64,000 bases of DNA. It comes from Pelagicoccus mobilis (GTDB taxonomy: Bacteria > Verrucomicrobiota > Verrucomicrobiia > Opitutales > Opitutaceae). The stretch lies in the NCBI RefSeq assembly GCF_016595505.1, contig NZ_JAENIL010000010.1, forward strand, positions 80,911-144,910, written 5' to 3'. The notes under the pieces are model-generated. The model saw nothing but the letters and a program-made list of their open reading frames with translations. It was not told the DNA's origin and did no database searches. Shown here one piece after another: positions 8,323 through 17,845 of the stretch. Positions within the stretch are counted from its first letter, which is position 1. The number at the start of each line of letters is the position of its first letter. Both the position numbers and the translations under genes were made by a program.

Positions 8323-8350
8323 GAAAATTTGAAACGATGTCGGGCGTGCC

Positions 8351-9691
8351 TTACGCGACGCGCTCTACGATGAGAGGCGGTGGCGTTGGGCGCTTTGGAG
8401 CGAGGCGATAAGCTTCCTTGAAGTAAGGCAACGCCGCTTCGAGCTTCGCTTCGTCGTTGTAATGGATCATCATAAGCGGCTCGCCCTGCTTGACCTGGGT
8501 ACCAACCTTCTTGATCTCGGAAACGCCAACCGCGTAGTCGATCTTGCCATCTTCGTCCGCGCCCGCGCCGAGGAGGTGAACTCCCTTGGCGATCTGAGCC
8601 GCATTGATCGTGTGAACGTATCCACGCTTTGGAGCTGGCAGCTTGCGGATGTGCTGAGCGGTCGGGAACTTATCCGGATCATCGATGTAAGATGTGTCGC
8701 CGCCCTGAGCTGCGATGATCTCCTTGAGCTTCGCGAGAGCAGTTCCGTCCTCGATGTGACGCTGAACCGTCTGCTTCGCGGAAAGCGTAGAACCGGCAAC
8801 ACCTGCGAGGCGCACGATTTCCATACCGAGCTTGAGAACGAGCTCCTGAAGATCTTCCGGTCCCTCGCCCTTGAGAAGCTGGATCGCCTCCTTCAGTTCG
8901 AGAGCTGTACCGACCGTGTCGCCTAGCGGCTGGTTCATATCGGTCACGAGCGCTACGCAACGACGCTTCATTGAACGGCCAACGCGAGTCATGCTGCGAG
9001 CGAGCTGTTTCGCCTGCTCGAGATCGCGGATGAAAGAACCATTGCCCCACTTGACGTCGATCACGAGACCTTCCGCACCTTCGGCGAGCTTCTTAGAGAG
9101 AACGCTGCCAGTGATAAGCGGGAGACTTGGGATCGTCGCTGTCTTCTTGCGGAGATCGTAAAGCTTGGCATCTGCTGGTGCTAGCTCTGGGCTTTGGCGA
9201 ACCATCGCGCCACCGATCTTCTCCAGCTGCTCGATGAATGGATCGATGTCCATGTCAGCATTGAAGCCTGGAACCGCGCTGAGCTTGTCGAGCGAGCTGA
9301 TCGCGAAGTCCTGATCGATGCCACCCATCATTGGGATAACGATACCGGAAGCGACCGCGAGCGGTACGAGCACGAGAGAGGTTTTGTCGCCTACTCCGCC
9401 TGTAGAGTACTTGTCGATCTTTGGCTTAGCGATGTGAGAAAGATCGATCACCTCGCCTGAAAGCATCATTTCTTCGGTGAGAATCGCCGTTTCCTGGGCA
9501 GACATGCCTTGGAAGTAGATAGCCATAGCCATGGCGGCCATTTGGAAGTCCGGCATCTCTCCATCCAAAATGGAGTCTATTATATACCTGATCTCTTCCT
9601 TGGTGAACTCTTGGCCCTCGCGCTTCTTCTCGATAAGATACGCGTAGCTTGGCTTTATGAAACGACGGCTGCTTAAGGTTTTTCTAACCAT
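8351..9691 (-). CDS. Pyrimidine-nucleoside/thymidine phosphorylase family protein with altered GHTGGT loop
   Basis: 446 residues; family members cleave pyrimidine nucleosides with phosphate. Conserved: KYSTGGVGDKTSL (94-106), YDLRKKTATIPS, LPLITGSVLSKKLAEG (Ser and Lys of the active site kept), DVKWGNGSF, and a C-terminal domain with HLLGAGADEDGKIDYAVG. Odd: the family loop GRGLGHTGGTLDKL is GGIDQDFAISSLDKL here, so the active-site His position is Phe129 and the glycines are lost. Substrate or activity may differ from DeoA/Pdp. Confidence 0.8.
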   Translation of the reverse strand: MVRKTLSSRRFIKPSYAYLIEKKREGQEFTKEEIRYIIDSILDGEMPDFQMAAMAMAIYFQGMSAQETAILTEEMMLSGEVIDLSHIAKPKIDKYSTGGVGDKTSLVLVPLAVASGIVIPMMGGIDQDFAISSLDKLSAVPGFNADMDIDPFIEQLEKIGGAMVRQSPELAPADAKLYDLRKKTATIPSLPLITGSVLSKKLAEGAEGLVIDVKWGNGSFIRDLEQAKQLARSMTRVGRSMKRRCVALVTDMNQPLGDTVGTALELKEAIQLLKGEGPEDLQELVLKLGMEIVRLAGVAGSTLSAKQTVQRHIEDGTALAKLKEIIAAQGGDTSYIDDPDKFPTAQHIRKLPAPKRGYVHTINAAQIAKGVHLLGAGADEDGKIDYAVGVSEIKKVGTQVKQGEPLMMIHYNDEAKLEAALPYFKEAYRLAPKRPTPPPLIVERVA

Positions 9692-10021
9692 ATGGATTTG
9701 AACGAATACGTATGTGCGTGCCGTTCGCGGCCATGATGGGACAACACCCGCGGTCCATCCGCTAGGAAGGTATCACCCACACCATTGACGCTCTTGGACT
9801 TACGAAGGATCTCGCTACCAGAACAAAGCCCCTCGACCGCCCAAGCGGCAATTTTGAAGAGCGTATTATGCCACACGTGTCAAGCCCCTAACGGAATACC
9901 GCGACCCCGTAATGCGCTCAGCCATTTTTAGGGTAATCACGGGCGATTTTCGCAATTCAGAGAGTTTTGTCCGGATTAGAGGCTTGCGAGCGCGTCAGAG
10001 CCGGATTTTCTAGGCGGCCTT
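9692..10021. other. Intergenic region, divergent promoters expected
   Basis: About 330 bp between the divergent phosphorylase and argS genes. I see no RNA gene, repeat or clear operator here. Confidence 0.5.
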
Positions 10022-11803
10022 ATGCAAGACTGGTTCGACCTCGCAAAAAAGATGGACTCGCTCGTGCTGGAGGCAGCTGCCACCGCAGGGCTGGAAGACA
10101 CCTTTACGGCTGATATCCGTACGGCGGACCCTCGCTTCGGCGATCTACAGGCGAACGGAGCCCTTCCCTACGCCAAGCGAAACAAGGCTAACCCACGCCA
10201 AATCGGCCAGTCCATCGTCGATCTCCTCGAGAAAAACGAGGACCTCACCAGCAAGGTCGAAATCACCCTCTCCGGCCCAGGATTCATCAATTTTAAATTC
10301 AAGGCCGATTTCCTCCAAGATTGGCTAAAAACCTTCTCCGGCTCCGAACAGCTGAAAAAAGCCGCCGCTCACCTCCAAGAAAATGAGACGGTAGTGGTAG
10401 ATTACAGCTCTCCTAATACCGCCAAGCAGATGCACATCGGGCACCTGCGTTCGCTCATCATCGGAGAATCCATCTGCAAGCTGCTCGCATTCTGCGGAGC
10501 CAAGGTTATCCGCGACAACCACATCGGCGACTGGGGCACCGCCTACGGACGCCTTTTCTACGCTTACAAACGCTTCCTGGACGAAGAAAACCTCGAGGCC
10601 AATCCACTCGGCGAACTCGAGCGACTCTACAAGCTCGGCAGCAAACTGGCCACCGAAGACGAGGAAGTCGTCAAGGAATCCCGCGAGGAGCTGGTCAAAC
10701 TCCAGAGCGAAGATCCTGAAGCCATGGCTCTTTGGGAGCAAGTCAACGGCCACTCCATCGACGGCATCAAACGCGTCTACGAACTCTTCGACATCAGCTT
10801 CGACCACTACCTGGGCGAAAGCTTCTACCGCAACATGGTCGAGCAGGTATATAAAGAGCTCGAAGAAAGCGGTCTCGGCGAAGAGAGCGAAGGCGCATGG
10901 GTCGTGTTCCACCCGGAACACAAGCGCTACGCCACCCAGCCGTTCATGTACCGCAAGTCCGACGGCGCGTCCAACTACGCGACAACCGACTTGGCAACCA
11001 TGCTCTACCGAGCTGAGCACTTCAAAGCGTCCAGCATCATTATCGAAACCGATTTCCGTCAAAAGGACCACTTCGAGCAGCTCGAGCTCACTACCCAGAA
11101 ATGGTTCGAAAAGACAGGCCGAACCTTCCCGAAGTTCAGCCACGTCTTCCACGGCACCATCATGGGCGAAAACGGCAAGGCCATGGCCTCCCGTACCGGC
11201 GAGCCTGTGCTCCTCAAAGACCTCATCGCCGAATCCATCGAGCGCGCGGAGAAGATCGTACGCGAGAAAAACGACGAGAAGATCGCCAAAGGACAAGCCG
11301 CCCTCGCTGAAGAGGAAATCGTCGCCGCCGCCAAGGTCATCGGTACCAGCTCCATCCGATACGCCGAGCTTTCGCAAAACCGCACTAGCGACTACGTCTT
11401 CGCCTGGGATAAGCTCCTCAGCTTCGAAGGCAATACGGCTCCCTACCTACTCTACGCAGCCACCCGTATCAAAAGCATCTTCCGCAACTTCGAAGCGGCC
11501 GACCTCGAAAACCTCGCCGACAAAGCAAGCAACATCGAGACGGACGAAGAGCTCGCCCTCGCCCGCAAGATCCTCGGATTCGTCGGCGTGCTTCAGCAAA
11601 CCGTCGAAACGCTACGCCCGCACTTGCTCTGCACCTACCTCTTCGAGTTGGCTGGGGCCTACAGCTCTTTCTACAACGCCAACAAGGTGATCGTACCCGA
11701 GGCAGACATACAGTCGCGGCGCCTAATGCTCTGCCAACGTACCCTAGACGTTTTGGAAACGGGACTAGGACTGCTAGGCATTCCTACGCTCGAGCGTATG
11801 TAA
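10022..11803 (+). CDS. argS: Arginyl-tRNA synthetase
   Basis: Class I aminoacyl-tRNA synthetase charging tRNA-Arg. 593 residues, full length. N-terminal Add-1 domain (about 1-115), HIGH signature in QMHIGHLRS (about 139-147), HIGDWGTAYGRL, degenerate KMSKS-region motif GKAMASRTGEPVLL, and a C-terminal anticodon-binding helical domain ending in the typical LGIPTLERM. Single-gene transcription unit. Confidence 0.97.
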   Translation: MQDWFDLAKKMDSLVLEAAATAGLEDTFTADIRTADPRFGDLQANGALPYAKRNKANPRQIGQSIVDLLEKNEDLTSKVEITLSGPGFINFKFKADFLQDWLKTFSGSEQLKKAAAHLQENETVVVDYSSPNTAKQMHIGHLRSLIIGESICKLLAFCGAKVIRDNHIGDWGTAYGRLFYAYKRFLDEENLEANPLGELERLYKLGSKLATEDEEVVKESREELVKLQSEDPEAMALWEQVNGHSIDGIKRVYELFDISFDHYLGESFYRNMVEQVYKELEESGLGEESEGAWVVFHPEHKRYATQPFMYRKSDGASNYATTDLATMLYRAEHFKASSIIIETDFRQKDHFEQLELTTQKWFEKTGRTFPKFSHVFHGTIMGENGKAMASRTGEPVLLKDLIAESIERAEKIVREKNDEKIAKGQAALAEEEIVAAAKVIGTSSIRYAELSQNRTSDYVFAWDKLLSFEGNTAPYLLYAATRIKSIFRNFEAADLENLADKASNIETDEELALARKILGFVGVLQQTVETLRPHLLCTYLFELAGAYSSFYNANKVIVPEADIQSRRLMLCQRTLDVLETGLGLLGIPTLERM

Positions 11804-11805
11804 TA

Positions 11806-11832
11806 CAAGGCGCGGACCCGTACCGCGCCTTG
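11806..11832 (+). terminator. Hairpin after argS
   Basis: Perfect 10-bp stem CAAGGCGCGG / CCGCGCCTTG with a 7-nt loop, 2 bp after the stop. No T run, so termination efficiency is uncertain. Confidence 0.6.
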
Positions 11833-11877
11833 ACAAAGCCCCTTGAGCAAGTGTCTCATAGAGCTCTTCCCTAGCCT

Positions 11878-12831
11878 ATGAGAGAGTACTATATCCGACG
11901 CGAAGGTGACGAAGATGCGAGCGGCCCGTTCGACATCGACCAAATCTCTTCCTTGATCGAGGCAAACAAGCTCGATGCCAACGCCTACTACTACGACATC
12001 GAGACCGAGTCCTGGCTCCTGATTTCATCCAATCAGGAATTAATGGATACGCTCTTTCCTAAAAAGCGAAAGCTCACCCTCCGCACTCCTGAAGTAGAAG
12101 CTGAAAAGAAACGCCAGGCTGAGGAAGAAGCCGCCAAGGTCGCTGCGGCTGCCGAAGCGGAAAAACAAGCCGCGGAAGCGACGGGCGATTCCGAAAGCGA
12201 CCAACCCGAGTCCGAGGAAGGCACAAGCGCCTCCGATTCAGAGGACTCTCCGGAAACGGCCACCACAGCGAAAGAGGAAGAGCCAGAGCCTAAGAAGAAA
12301 AAGGGCAAAAAGAAAAAAGGCGACGAAGAGGAGGAACGCAAAAAGCTCGAAGTCACCAAGATGCTCGCCCTCGCCGAAGGCAGAGCCGACGACCCAAGCG
12401 GGAAATCTCCTAGGGAAAAGCAAGCGGCCGTCGCCTTCATCGGACTCCGTCTCCTCGCCCTATTCTTCCTTAGCTCGATCCTGGCAATGGCCTATATCGA
12501 AAAGGATCTGCTCTTGACCGCGGACGCCATCGCCATGGCGAAAAGCCCCTTTATCATCGTCGCTGTATTCGATGCCATCGTATTAGTGACTCTCCTGCTA
12601 CAAGTCACAGAGGTGTATCCACTCCTTCGATTCAGAGCGGCGATCGGAGCAGGATTCCTCACCCTACTTTTCGCCTCTAGCGGAGATATGATCCCCTTGC
12701 TTTCCAACCTCCTGCTGATGGCAGCGATCTACTTCACCAGCGCCATCATCAAAATCCGATTCCTGATCGGATGCGGAGTGGCCGGTCTCGCCGGGATCCT
12801 CGGCTACGTCTACGCCTTCTTCCTTAGCTAA
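11878..12831 (+). CDS. GYF_2-domain membrane protein
   Basis: 317 residues. N-terminal GYF_2 (DUF4339) domain (1-50: YYIRREGDEDASGPFDIDQI...), then a long charged, probably disordered middle (75-170, Glu/Lys/Ala-rich, ending in a KKKKGKKKKGDEEEE patch). The C-terminus has about four or five hydrophobic helices (185-315). GYF_2 domains usually bind proline-rich peptides, so this may be a membrane-anchored adaptor. Function unknown. Confidence 0.65.
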   Translation: MREYYIRREGDEDASGPFDIDQISSLIEANKLDANAYYYDIETESWLLISSNQELMDTLFPKKRKLTLRTPEVEAEKKRQAEEEAAKVAAAAEAEKQAAEATGDSESDQPESEEGTSASDSEDSPETATTAKEEEPEPKKKKGKKKKGDEEEERKKLEVTKMLALAEGRADDPSGKSPREKQAAVAFIGLRLLALFFLSSILAMAYIEKDLLLTADAIAMAKSPFIIVAVFDAIVLVTLLLQVTEVYPLLRFRAAIGAGFLTLLFASSGDMIPLLSNLLLMAAIYFTSAIIKIRFLIGCGVAGLAGILGYVYAFFLS

Positions 12832-12898
12832 GACACCGGGGCATCAACCGACTTGCCGCCCCAAAAACAAACAAGAGTCGGAACGCCACCCACAGCAC

Positions 12899-14353
12899 AT
12901 GAACTCCCGCATCCAAGAGATCGTATCCAATATCCGTATACTTCTCAGAGAGATGTGGCGGCACCACGACGGGGAGATTTCCAAACGCCGAGTCGCGGCC
13001 TTCGCGACCGGACGCGTGATCGCGATCACATTCTCCGGCCTCAAAGAAAACCGCATTCTCGCGCGGGCCGCCGCGCTGAGCTTCAGCTCCCTGTTGGGCC
13101 TCGCCCCCCTCATCGCTCTCATGGTGATGGTTTCAGGTTTCGTACTCGACCAAACCGAACCGGGAACAGCCCAAGAGACGATAGAGAAGATCGTCACCTA
13201 CATCGCCCCGCAAGTGTCCCTGTCCGAAGCCGGATCGGACGAAGGAAGCCTACGCAAGATCATCGCCGACTCTATCGAAGCCAGCCAATCAGGCGCGATC
13301 GGCATCGGAGGCCTGCTCATACTCGCCATGATCGCGATCCAGCTCTTCACCTCGATCGAGGACGCGTTCAATGACATCTGGGGAGTCTCCAAAGGCAGAA
13401 ACCTGCTCACACGCGTGATCCTCTGCTGGACCATCCTAACTCTCGGAACCGCCATCATGTTCGCGGGATTGGCATTTGCCGTTTCCGAACTGATAAAACT
13501 CAACCAGCAAATCGCACACCTCACGGAAGGCATCCCCGGCTCAGAAACCGTCAACAGCTGGGTCAGCACCTACGGAGCGAAGCTTGGCAGCTTCCTCATC
13601 CTATCCTTCCTGCTCGCCGCATTCTACCGCTTCATCCCCAATACCCAAGTCGACTGGAAAGCCGCCTTCATCGGCGGCCTTTTCACCATGAGCTGCTTCA
13701 CAGCAAATAACGCATTCGCCTTCCTCTACGTCGAACGCGTCGCCATGCAACGCACCCTTTACGGATCGCTCAGCATCCTGCCCGTGCTCATGATCGGGCT
13801 CTTCTCCTTCTGGATCTGCCTGCTCTTGGGCGGCCGACTTTCCTTCGCCGTACAAAACGCCCGCTTCAAAAGCGGCAAAGTCGCCTGGGACGAGCTCAGC
13901 CAAGCCTCGCAAGAAAGCCTCTCCTTGCTCCTCTTCTCCCAAATCAGCCGACGCTTCCTCGACTGCGCCCCACCCTATTCGAGCTCCGAACTCGCCAGGC
14001 GAAACAATCTCCCGCGGCCGCTCGCTGAAGCCGCCCTCAACCGACTCGCCGAGCTGGAGCTGGCATCCGCCCTCCCGGCCAAAGAAAAAGACACCGCCAA
14101 CGCCCTTCGCTACCAGCCGGCCCGCCCCCTCGACAAAATCCCCTTGCTCGAGTTCAAGCAGCGCTTCGAGTCCTTCGGCGAAACCCCAGACGACGATCTT
14201 TTCGACTCCCGCGATCCGCTCGTCCACCGCTATCATCAGCTGATCGACCAAGCGCGCGCCGCCAGTTTTGACAATCTCACGCTCGCCAAAGCCCTCGAAG
14301 CCCTTGCCGAGCAAGACGAAGCAGAACGCAGCACCACCCAGCAAGAGGGCTAG
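12899..14353 (+). CDS. YihY/BrkB-family inner membrane protein
   Basis: 484 residues. The first about 310 match YihY/BrkB (earlier misnamed RNase BN): ILARAAALSFSSLLGLAPL, AIQLFTSIEDAFNDIWGV and FRFIPNTQVDWKAAFIGG-like segments, with six hydrophobic helices. The C-terminal about 160 residues are soluble and contain a winged-helix-like segment (SELARRNNLPRPLAEAALNR), an extension seen in some members. Transport or regulatory role not established. Confidence 0.8.
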   Translation: MNSRIQEIVSNIRILLREMWRHHDGEISKRRVAAFATGRVIAITFSGLKENRILARAAALSFSSLLGLAPLIALMVMVSGFVLDQTEPGTAQETIEKIVTYIAPQVSLSEAGSDEGSLRKIIADSIEASQSGAIGIGGLLILAMIAIQLFTSIEDAFNDIWGVSKGRNLLTRVILCWTILTLGTAIMFAGLAFAVSELIKLNQQIAHLTEGIPGSETVNSWVSTYGAKLGSFLILSFLLAAFYRFIPNTQVDWKAAFIGGLFTMSCFTANNAFAFLYVERVAMQRTLYGSLSILPVLMIGLFSFWICLLLGGRLSFAVQNARFKSGKVAWDELSQASQESLSLLLFSQISRRFLDCAPPYSSSELARRNNLPRPLAEAALNRLAELELASALPAKEKDTANALRYQPARPLDKIPLLEFKQRFESFGETPDDDLFDSRDPLVHRYHQLIDQARAASFDNLTLAKALEALAEQDEAERSTTQQEG

Positions 14354-14436
14354 TCCCCTCTGAAAACCGCCGGTTTTGTCCATTGACAGCCTAGGCGCCA
14401 AGCCTAGTTTAGCCGCCTTAAATTGCGTATCCCTAT

Positions 14437-16071
14437 ATGATTTCCTGGCTACAAAACAAACTGCAGAAGAATCTGCTCATCGTATTCATTCTCTTCTCGA
14501 TCATCATCATCGCCTTCGTTTTCACCATTGGAAACCAAGGTCCAATGAGCGGTCGCGACGAGAGAACCGCAGATCTCCAGTTCTACGATACGCCAATGAA
14601 CACCGAGACCGCGCGGGCCGAACTCGGACGCGACGCCCAGCTCAGCGCCATGCTCAACGGCAACCAGCAAGCCGACCAGAGCCTCCCTTACCAACGCGCC
14701 ACCGTCCGCTACATCGCCAACCTCCACTCCATCCCGGAGCCAAGCAAGGAGCAGCTGCGCGAGTACATCGAAACCATTCCAGCCTTCCGAGGCCCCATCG
14801 GCCAGTTCGACGCCCAAGCCTACAACCGCATGATCGATAGCCTCCCCTTCTTCGGCTACACCGAAAACGATCTACGCCGCGTGCTGGCAGACGACTACCG
14901 CATCAACAAGGTCTACAACGTCCTCCGCGGCACCGGCTTTGTCGAAGAATCAGAAATCCTCGATGGCCTCAGCCAACGCCTCGCCAAGTGGTCCGTGCTC
15001 GTAGCCGACTACGACCTCTCCACCTACTCTCCCGAGCTCGACCTCACCCAGGAAATGATCGAGGCTCACTACGAGAAATACAGCTTCCAGTACCAAACTC
15101 CCGAACGCCGCATCGTCGACTACATCGAAATCGACGCCGGCCAATTCGTCGAAGATATCAAGCCATCCGAAGACGAACTCATCACTTTCTTCGAAGAAAA
15201 CATCGACCGCTACCAGCCGACTCCTGCGGAAGACAGCGAAGAGGAAGTCGAGCCCGTCACCTTCGAAGACGTCCGCCTCGCAGTCCGCACCGATCTGCGT
15301 ATCCGCAACGCCCGCGAAGTCGCAGCAGAGCGCGCCCACGACCTAGTCGTAGAAATCATCGAAAAGGAATACTCACGCGGTTCAGAAGGCCTCAAAACCG
15401 CATTCGCCAACCACAACGTCGAAGCCAGAACCTCCGCTTCCTTCGCTGCCAACGAAACACCTATCGGCACCACTTGGGGACGCGACATCGTTGAGCAAGC
15501 GTTCAACCTCAGCGAAGACCGCTACTTCTCCGAGCCATTCCAACACGGAAACAAGGCTGTCGTTCTCTTCTACAACCAAATCATCGAGCCAACCCTGCCT
15601 CAGCTCGACACCATCGCCCAGCGCGTGGCAGCCGACTTGCAGGCGGAAGAGTACCGCAAGGTACGCTCCGAATACGCAATCGAGCTCAAGGCGAAACTCA
15701 AAGAAGCCTCCTCTAGCGAAGAATCATTCGGCGCCGCAGCCGAAGAAGCAGGCATGACAGTTGGGTCCTTCCTCGACTTCTCTCTTTCCGAGCCAGCAGC
15801 AGGCCTCAACCCTCGACTCCTCTCCGCTTTCGTAGAACTCGAAGCCGGCCAGGTTTCAGACTTCGCTCGCACCTCTGGCATCGAAAACCAAGGAGCCTTC
15901 GTTTACGTTATTTCCAAGGATATCCCAGAGGTCAGCAAGGACGATCCACAATACGCCCAAGTCGAGCAACAGCTCAAAAACCTCTACGGCCAGTTCGCAG
16001 CCAACCAGTACATCCAGACGCTGATGATGCAGGAAATGCAACGCATCGGCCTCGCCCCAGCGGCGAACTAG
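14437..16071 (+). CDS. PpiD-like periplasmic foldase (SurA_N-type, membrane-anchored)
   Basis: 544 residues. One N-terminal membrane helix (about 13-31), then a SurA_N-like chaperone region (about 80-190) and a C-terminal region with weak parvulin resemblance. Topology matches PpiD, which helps newly exported proteins fold at the inner membrane. Prolyl isomerase residues are not clear, so it may be a chaperone without isomerase activity. Confidence 0.7.
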   Translation: MISWLQNKLQKNLLIVFILFSIIIIAFVFTIGNQGPMSGRDERTADLQFYDTPMNTETARAELGRDAQLSAMLNGNQQADQSLPYQRATVRYIANLHSIPEPSKEQLREYIETIPAFRGPIGQFDAQAYNRMIDSLPFFGYTENDLRRVLADDYRINKVYNVLRGTGFVEESEILDGLSQRLAKWSVLVADYDLSTYSPELDLTQEMIEAHYEKYSFQYQTPERRIVDYIEIDAGQFVEDIKPSEDELITFFEENIDRYQPTPAEDSEEEVEPVTFEDVRLAVRTDLRIRNAREVAAERAHDLVVEIIEKEYSRGSEGLKTAFANHNVEARTSASFAANETPIGTTWGRDIVEQAFNLSEDRYFSEPFQHGNKAVVLFYNQIIEPTLPQLDTIAQRVAADLQAEEYRKVRSEYAIELKAKLKEASSSEESFGAAAEEAGMTVGSFLDFSLSEPAAGLNPRLLSAFVELEAGQVSDFARTSGIENQGAFVYVISKDIPEVSKDDPQYAQVEQQLKNLYGQFAANQYIQTLMMQEMQRIGLAPAAN

Positions 16072-16083
16072 CCGGAACTTGAT

Positions 16084-16332
16084 ATGCCGCTGCAGCGATT
16101 CAGACCGATATCCGGCCGCTGCAAGCTTTGCCGAGGCGAAGTGGAACTCCACCTCGCCTCAACTGTATCCGCACCCAAGGAATGCCCCAAATGCGGACAA
16201 GAAATAGAGCCCTGCCCCTCCAGCATCGCTCCCGAAGCTAAAATCAACGTCAAGCCAAGCGTCAGCAACGCCAAGGCAGCCGGCTTCAAAGTCCTGAAGC
16301 GACTCGACGGAGGAGAATACGAGAGCCAATAG
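16084..16332 (+). CDS. FmdB-like zinc-ribbon protein
   Basis: 82 residues. Two Cys pairs, CKLC and CPKC, about 20 residues apart form a zinc ribbon, and the tail AAGFKVLKRLDGGEYE resembles FmdB-family ends. It starts 13 bp after the foldase stop, so probably co-transcribed. Function unknown. Confidence 0.65.
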   Translation: MPLQRFRPISGRCKLCRGEVELHLASTVSAPKECPKCGQEIEPCPSSIAPEAKINVKPSVSNAKAAGFKVLKRLDGGEYESQ

Positions 16333-16372
16333 CCCCCCCAAAAAAAACAGTAGGGCCGGGCGCCGACCGGCC
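16333..16372 (+). repeat. C7A8 tract and GC hairpin after the zinc-ribbon gene
   Basis: A C7A8 homopolymer pair (16333-16347) is followed by a hairpin with arms GGCCGG (16354-16359) and CCGGCC (16367-16372). The TAGGG-CCGG word resembles one at 24221. Confidence 0.5.
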
Positions 16373-16389
16373 ACCTCTCAACCACACCT

Positions 16390-17340
16390 ATGAACCGCGA
16401 TCCCAAGCACATCCTCTACGGGCTCAATCCGGCAGAACGATCCCTCAAAGGCATCTGGCTGCTCTGCCTCCTCTACTTCGGCTCCCTCGTATCGGGAGCC
16501 ATACTCAGCCTGATCGCCTTCAAAATCACCCATTACGTCGATCCCGACACCAGCAGCTACCTCGCCAACAAACCGTATCCAAAATTTTTCGACCGAGCCC
16601 GCTGGTTCAGCGTAGTCCTGCTCCTCCCCTACCTCTTCATCCAGTGCCGTATCACCAGCTGGAAAGCCATCGGCTTCTCCCGCCCAGTCCTTATGACCTG
16701 GGCTCGCTGGTTCACTAGCGGCATCCTGATGATTTTCATCATCTACGGTTTCAACTCCGCCACCGGAGCCTTCTCCTTCACTTGGGATACCGCCACCATA
16801 CTCTCCAAAATCGACGACGCCATTCTCGCCGCCCTCCTCATAGGAACGCTCGAGGAAATCGTATTCAGAGGTCTTGTATTCAGAATGTTCTACACGGCCC
16901 TCCCCCCCGTGGTCGCAATCGCTCTATCATCCTTTTTCTTCGCCATCCTCCACTTCAAAACGCCTGCCTTCTCGCTCGACCACGTAGCCCCCTCAGAAAT
17001 CGGCATCGCCCAGGCCACCCAGGTCGCCTTGGGAACCGCCATCGCGATCTTCACCGAATTCGACCTCAAATACCTGCTCGCCATCACTCTTGTCGGAGTC
17101 GTGCTGCATCAGGTCTTCCTTCTCACCAACAACCTCTGGGCAAGCATCGCCATCCATTCCGGCTGGGTCTTCACCATCAAGCTTTTCGGCAACGCCTTTT
17201 CCACCACCGAATCCGCCAACGCCTTCAGTGGAACCACCCGAGTAGCCGACGGCTATTGGGTCAGCATCGTCCTCGTCTTCTTCGTCGCCCTCTTCGCCTA
17301 CCTTTTGCGAAAAAAAGAAAGCGCAAACGAACTCCCGTGA
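16390..17340 (+). CDS. CPBP (CAAX/Abi) family intramembrane metalloprotease
   Basis: 316 residues, about eight hydrophobic helices. The three CPBP motifs are present: EEIVFRG (155-161), a His in FFFAILHF, and a His in SIAIHSGW. CPBP enzymes are intramembrane proteases related to eukaryotic Rce1; bacterial substrates are mostly unknown. Its TGA overlaps the ATG of the next gene. Confidence 0.85.
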   Translation: MNRDPKHILYGLNPAERSLKGIWLLCLLYFGSLVSGAILSLIAFKITHYVDPDTSSYLANKPYPKFFDRARWFSVVLLLPYLFIQCRITSWKAIGFSRPVLMTWARWFTSGILMIFIIYGFNSATGAFSFTWDTATILSKIDDAILAALLIGTLEEIVFRGLVFRMFYTALPPVVAIALSSFFFAILHFKTPAFSLDHVAPSEIGIAQATQVALGTAIAIFTEFDLKYLLAITLVGVVLHQVFLLTNNLWASIAIHSGWVFTIKLFGNAFSTTESANAFSGTTRVADGYWVSIVLVFFVALFAYLLRKKESANELP

Positions 17341-17780
17341 TGAGAAACATCGCCGTCATCTCCGACACCCACGGGACCGTTCCCGATCGCTTGCTCACCC
17401 ACCTATCCGAAGCCGACGAGATCTGGCATCTCGGAGATGTCACCCGCCCCGACATCCTCATCCCCATCCAAAACCTCGGTCGCCCCCTCATCGTCGTAAA
17501 CGGCAACTGCGATCCACGCGGCACATGGCCCGAAACCCGACAGCTCGAGCGAGAAGGCTGCACCTTCCACCTGCAGCACCGCCCCCCTCCAATTGCCATC
17601 CCCTCAAACGACGCCATCCTTTTCGGACACCTCCATCGCCCCATCGACGAAACGATGGACGGCATCCGCATCCTCAACCCCGGCGCCATCACCGGCCCCC
17701 GCCACGGATCCGCCAGCAGCTTCGCCTGGCTTCGCTTCCCCGAACCCGGCAAATGGACCTGGAAAGTCACCGCCCTCTAA
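17340..17780 (+). CDS. YfcE/MJ0936-type metallophosphoesterase
   Basis: 146 residues from the ATG at 17340, which shares one base with the TGA of the CPBP gene. The frame stays open far upstream, but the domain starts here. Metal motifs: SDTHG (8-12), HLGDVTRPD, VNGNCD, FGHLHRP, NPGAITGPR. Compact single-domain phosphodiesterase, cytosolic, Mn/Mg dependent. Confidence 0.88.
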   Translation: MRNIAVISDTHGTVPDRLLTHLSEADEIWHLGDVTRPDILIPIQNLGRPLIVVNGNCDPRGTWPETRQLEREGCTFHLQHRPPPIAIPSNDAILFGHLHRPIDETMDGIRILNPGAITGPRHGSASSFAWLRFPEPGKWTWKVTAL

Positions 17781-17782
17781 CC

Positions 17783-17801
17783 GGAGGGAAACGTCGTTTC
17801 C
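17783..17801. repeat. Short palindromic repeat GGAGGG-AAACGTCGTTTCC
   Basis: Directly after a stop codon; related copies follow stops at 28236-28259 and 30516-30534. Confidence 0.6.
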
Positions 17802-17845
17802 TTAGACCTAGAGAGTGGCAATGACAGACACGTCACCCTCCTCAC

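Noticed and set aside
10325..11377. 350-codon open frame antisense to argS
   Set aside because: Shadow of high-GC codon use; argS on the other strand is a clear, complete gene.
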